DNA of 9,177 bases from contig JAPLSP010000040.1 of NCBI GenBank assembly GCA_026398575.1, positions 1 through 9,177 on the forward strand. The letters are read 5' to 3'. The notes below the pieces were generated by a model that saw only the letters and a list, made by a program, of their open reading frames with translations, did no database searches and was not told the origin of the DNA. Both the position numbers and the translations under genes were made by a program. Of the stretch, positions 6,617-9,177 are shown piece after piece. The stretch's first letter is position 1. Every line of letters begins with the position of its first letter. The stretch comes from Candidatus Sumerlaeota bacterium. Its GTDB lineage: Bacteria; Sumerlaeota; Sumerlaeia; JADFCT01.

Positions 6617-9177
6617 ATGACACCCAGCCACCTCATCCGGATGGGCGCGCATGCGCTTATATTGCTGATCGGAATGCATTTTTGTTTTGCGCCATTTTGC
6701 ACGCTTGCGGCGGACGGCGCCAACACACTGGATTTGTCCGGTAAGTGGGCGCTTCAGCTCGACCGCGATGACAAAGGCGTTGATGGCAAATGGTTCGCCG
6801 CCGCGCTGCCAAAGCCGGACGCCTCTATCCCGCTGCCCGGATCGCTTTCGCTGAGCGGCATTGGGGATGATGTGACGGTGGATACCAAGTGGATGGGCGG
6901 GATTGTGGATCGGTCATGGTTCACGGCGCCGGAATATGAGAAGTATCGCCAGCCGGGCAACGTGAAGGTTCCTTTCTGGCTTCAGCCGGATAAGTATTAC
7001 GCCGGCGCGGCGTGGTATCAGCGCGACATTGATGTCTCCGTTACCTGGAAAGCCCTGCGCGTCGTTCTCACGCTGGAGCGTCCGCATTGGGAAACGCGCG
7101 TATGGGTGGACGACCGCGCCTTCGGCTCGAATAACTCCCTTGGCACACCGCATGAATACGATCTCGGACTGCTAACGCCGGGCAAACACCGCCTCACCAT
7201 CCGCGTGGATAATCGCATGGTGGTGGACGTCGGGCGCGATTCGCACAGCGTCAGCGACCATACACAGGGAAACTGGAACGGCATTGTGGGGCGGATGGAG
7301 CTGCGCGCGACGCCGCCAGTCTGGATTGAAGATTTGCAGGTCTTCCCTCACGTCGCAACGAAATCGGCGACAGTGAAGGGGAAGATCGGCAATGCGTCGG
7401 GGCAAGCCGGACGCGGCGCCGTTAAACTTTCGGCGCAGCTGTTCAATGTCGAAACAACAGTGGCGCCCGTGCCCGTCGAAAAATCCGTGGATGTTTCCTG
7501 GGATGAAAAGGGAGGCGCTTTCGAGGCGGAGATCGCTCTTGGCGCGACGGCGCAAACCTGGAGCGAGTTCACTCCGGCGCTCTACCGCCTGACGGCGGCG
7601 CTGGACAGTGGCAAAGACAGCAAGGACGCCAAGGACAACAAGGAAACGATCTCTGTCGTATTCGGATTGCGCGAGGTTTCGGTTGATGGAACACAGATCG
7701 CGGTGAACGGTCGCAAGATATTTATCCGCGGCACGCTTGATTGCTGCATCTTCCCGAAGACTGGCCATCCACCGACGGATGTCGCGTCGTGGAAGCGAAT
7801 CGTGAGCATCGCAAAGGCGCACGGGCTGAACAACATCCGCTTCCACTCCTGGTGTCCGCCGGAGGCCGCCTTCATCGCCGCCGATGAATTGGGATTTTAT
7901 TACCAGGTTGAGTGCTCGTCGTGGGCCAACTCCACCACTTCGCTGGGCGACGGCAAACCTGTTGACCAGTGGCTTTATGACGAAGCGGACCGCATGTTGA
8001 AATATTACGGCAATCATCCTTCCTTCCTGCTGATGCCCTACGGCAATGAGCCGGGCGGAAAGAAGCACGCCGCCTATCTTGCGAAATGGGTCAGCAACTA
8101 TAAAGCGAAGGATTCGCGCCGCCTATATACGAGCGGAGCGGGCTGGCCGGAGATTCCAGAGAATCAGTTTCATGTCGTTCCCGCGCCGCGCATCCAGGGC
8201 TGGGGGCAGGGCTTGAAGAGCCGCATCAACGGGCGTCCGCCGGAAACACAGACTGACTATAGCCAGTATATCAAAGCCCGCAACGTTCCCGTCATCAGCC
8301 ACGAAATCGGAGAGTGGTGCGTATATCCCAATTTCGACGAAATCCCGAAGTACACCGGCTACCTGAAGCCGAAGAATTTTGAAATCTTCCGCGAAAGTTT
8401 GAAGGCGCGCGGAATGCTCGATCAGGCGCATGACTTCCTGATGGCGTCGGGCAAGCTGCAAACGCTCTGCTATAAGGAAGATATCGAGTCCGCGCTGCGC
8501 ACCGCGGGCATGGGCGGATTCCAGCTGCTCGACCTGCATGATTTCCCCGGACAAGGCACGGCGCTTGTGGGCGTGCTCGATCCCTTCTGGGATTCCAAAG
8601 GCTACGTCACGCCGGAGGAGTATCACCGTTTTGCATGCGAAACGGTTCCGCTGGCGCGCATGGCAAAGCGAGTGTGGACAAACGATGAGGATTTCACAGC
8701 GAGAATTGAAATCGCGCACTATGGACCGAAAGACTTTTCCCGACCGGAAATTTCCTGGAAGATAAGGGAGGCGACCGGCGCTGTAATCGCTTTGGGCCTG
8801 CTGCCGTGGAAAGCCATTCCAGCGGGAATGCTGACGCCGGTGGGTGAAATGAGATTTCCGCTAAGCGCGATCAAAGCAGCGAAGAAACTAAACGTTGAAA
8901 TCGCGCTCGCTGGAACGGCCTACGCCAATGATTGGGATTTTTGGGTGTATCCGGCGGGTCCAGCCGGTTCGACAAATGCGGTTGCTCCGACTAGTCCGAC
9001 GGGTCCGACGGGTCTGACGGGTCCGACGGACATCCTGATCAGCGAAAACTTGGACGAGGGAGCGCTCGCGAAGCTGAAAGAAGGCGGCAAGGTCCTGCTG
9101 GCGCCGCCTCCCTCTGCGATCAAGGGCGACAAGAACGGCCGCATCCCGGCCGGCTTCTCCAGCATCTTCTGGAACAC
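6617..9177 (+). CDS. Secreted glycoside hydrolase family 2 enzyme (3' end beyond window)
   Basis: The frame stays open from the ATG at 6617 to the last base, giving at least 853 residues; the stop lies outside. Residues 1-32 are a Sec signal peptide (hydrophobic LILLIGMHFCFAPFC, then TLAA). Residues about 37-230 form the GH2 sugar-binding jelly roll (LDLSGKWALQLD, WYQRDIDV, LGLLTPGKHRLTIRVDNR). Residues about 235-350 are an Ig-like domain ending VFGLREV. Residues about 355-650 are the TIM barrel: IFIRGTLDCCIFP, NNIRFHSWCPPEAAFIAADELGF, the acid/base E478 in PYGNEPGG, and the likely nucleophile E563 in SHEIGEW. The 85-residue spacing fits GH2. Further on, DFPGQGTALVGVLDPFWDSKGY is typical of large GH2-like proteins from polysaccharide degraders. 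A C-terminal domain (DILISENLDEGALAKLKEGGKVLL) follows a repeat-rich linker. Retaining hydrolysis of a beta-linked sugar such as galactose, glucuronate or mannose is expected; the exact substrate cannot be read. It follows the DUF3298 gene by 48 bases. Confidence 0.9.
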   Translation, partial: MTPSHLIRMGAHALILLIGMHFCFAPFCTLAADGANTLDLSGKWALQLDRDDKGVDGKWFAAALPKPDASIPLPGSLSLSGIGDDVTVDTKWMGGIVDRSWFTAPEYEKYRQPGNVKVPFWLQPDKYYAGAAWYQRDIDVSVTWKALRVVLTLERPHWETRVWVDDRAFGSNNSLGTPHEYDLGLLTPGKHRLTIRVDNRMVVDVGRDSHSVSDHTQGNWNGIVGRMELRATPPVWIEDLQVFPHVATKSATVKGKIGNASGQAGRGAVKLSAQLFNVETTVAPVPVEKSVDVSWDEKGGAFEAEIALGATAQTWSEFTPALYRLTAALDSGKDSKDAKDNKETISVVFGLREVSVDGTQIAVNGRKIFIRGTLDCCIFPKTGHPPTDVASWKRIVSIAKAHGLNNIRFHSWCPPEAAFIAADELGFYYQVECSSWANSTTSLGDGKPVDQWLYDEADRMLKYYGNHPSFLLMPYGNEPGGKKHAAYLAKWVSNYKAKDSRRLYTSGAGWPEIPENQFHVVPAPRIQGWGQGLKSRINGRPPETQTDYSQYIKARNVPVISHEIGEWCVYPNFDEIPKYTGYLKPKNFEIFRESLKARGMLDQAHDFLMASGKLQTLCYKEDIESALRTAGMGGFQLLDLHDFPGQGTALVGVLDPFWDSKGYVTPEEYHRFACETVPLARMAKRVWTNDEDFTARIEIAHYGPKDFSRPEISWKIREATGAVIALGLLPWKAIPAGMLTPVGEMRFPLSAIKAAKKLNVEIALAGTAYANDWDFWVYPAGPAGSTNAVAPTSPTGPTGLTGPTDILISENLDEGALAKLKEGGKVLLAPPPSAIKGDKNGRIPAGFSSIFWN
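7613..7648 (+). repeat. Lys/Asp-rich 9-nt repeat in the GH2 gene
   Basis: Four imperfect 9-base units of the form AA(A/G)-GA(C/A)-NNN encode KDSKDAKDNKET (residues 333-344). They sit in the loop between the last strand pair of the Ig-like domain, just before the VFGLREV strand that leads to the TIM barrel. The unit is a multiple of 3, so changes in copy number keep the frame. Confidence 0.6.
8986..9030 (+). repeat. 9-nt tandem repeat (TCCGACGGG)x5 in the GH2 gene
   Basis: There are five consecutive 9-base units: TCCGACTAG, TCCGACGGG twice, TCTGACGGG and TCCGACGGA. A degenerate GGTCC/GGTTCGAC stretch precedes them from about 8956. They encode a collagen-like Pro-Thr-Gly run (residues about 790-805, after PAGPAG at 779-784). 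The run interrupts the C-terminal domain between WDFWVYP and DILISENL. The reading frame is kept on both sides. Confidence 0.85.

Noticed and set aside
6424..6744. 106-codon + strand frame between the DUF3298 and GH2 genes
   Set aside because: It overlaps the ends of two well-supported genes in another frame, and its composition is not protein-like.
7172..8068. 298-codon open frame on the - strand inside the GH2 gene
   Set aside because: It lies opposite the catalytic barrel of a convincing GH2 gene, and its translation shows no family features.

Overview
The window comes from a GC-rich bacterial chromosome. All supported genes lie on the + strand. The content is an exported sugar-isomerase-fold protein, a seven-bladed propeller fused to an alkaline-phosphatase-like domain, a TIGR02574-type antitoxin, a DUF3298 protein and a secreted glycoside hydrolase family 2 enzyme. 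This mix suits an environmental, polysaccharide-degrading, Gram-negative-type bacterium. Planctomycetota, Lentisphaerota, Hydrogenedentota or Sumerlaeota-like lineages are my guess from gene content; nothing here (no rRNA or marker gene) fixes the taxon.

Layout. (1) 48-917: a membrane-anchored DUF4190-like protein with a cysteine-rich C-terminal domain. (2) 1059-5442: a tightly coupled three-gene unit. It holds a Tat-exported, probably lipid-anchored protein of the L-fucose isomerase-like fold, then the YncE-like propeller/phosphoesterase, then a small antitoxin. Both junctions are 4-base ATGA overlaps. A ten-codon ORF overlaps the antitoxin stop where its toxin would normally begin, and no intact toxin follows. 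(3) 5443-5740: an intergenic stretch dominated by a 44-bp perfect inverted repeat with a 23-nt loop, plus a smaller 7-bp inverted repeat just before the next gene. (4) 5741 to the window end: a DUF3298-type exported protein, then after 48 bases a GH2 glycosidase that is still open at the last base.

Five of the six sizeable proteins carry an export signal or membrane segments, so the region works mainly at the cell envelope. A plausible but unproven theme is extracytoplasmic handling of sugars, sugar phosphates or polysaccharides.

The most distinctive DNA-level signals are short repeats. There is a heptanucleotide array in frame inside the propeller gene, 9-nt arrays in frame inside the GH2 gene, and the large hairpin. 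I see no CRISPR array, tRNA, rRNA or transposase gene, and no clearly undescribed defence or mobile system. The hairpin element and the operon-embedded orphan antitoxin are the best candidates for a second look.
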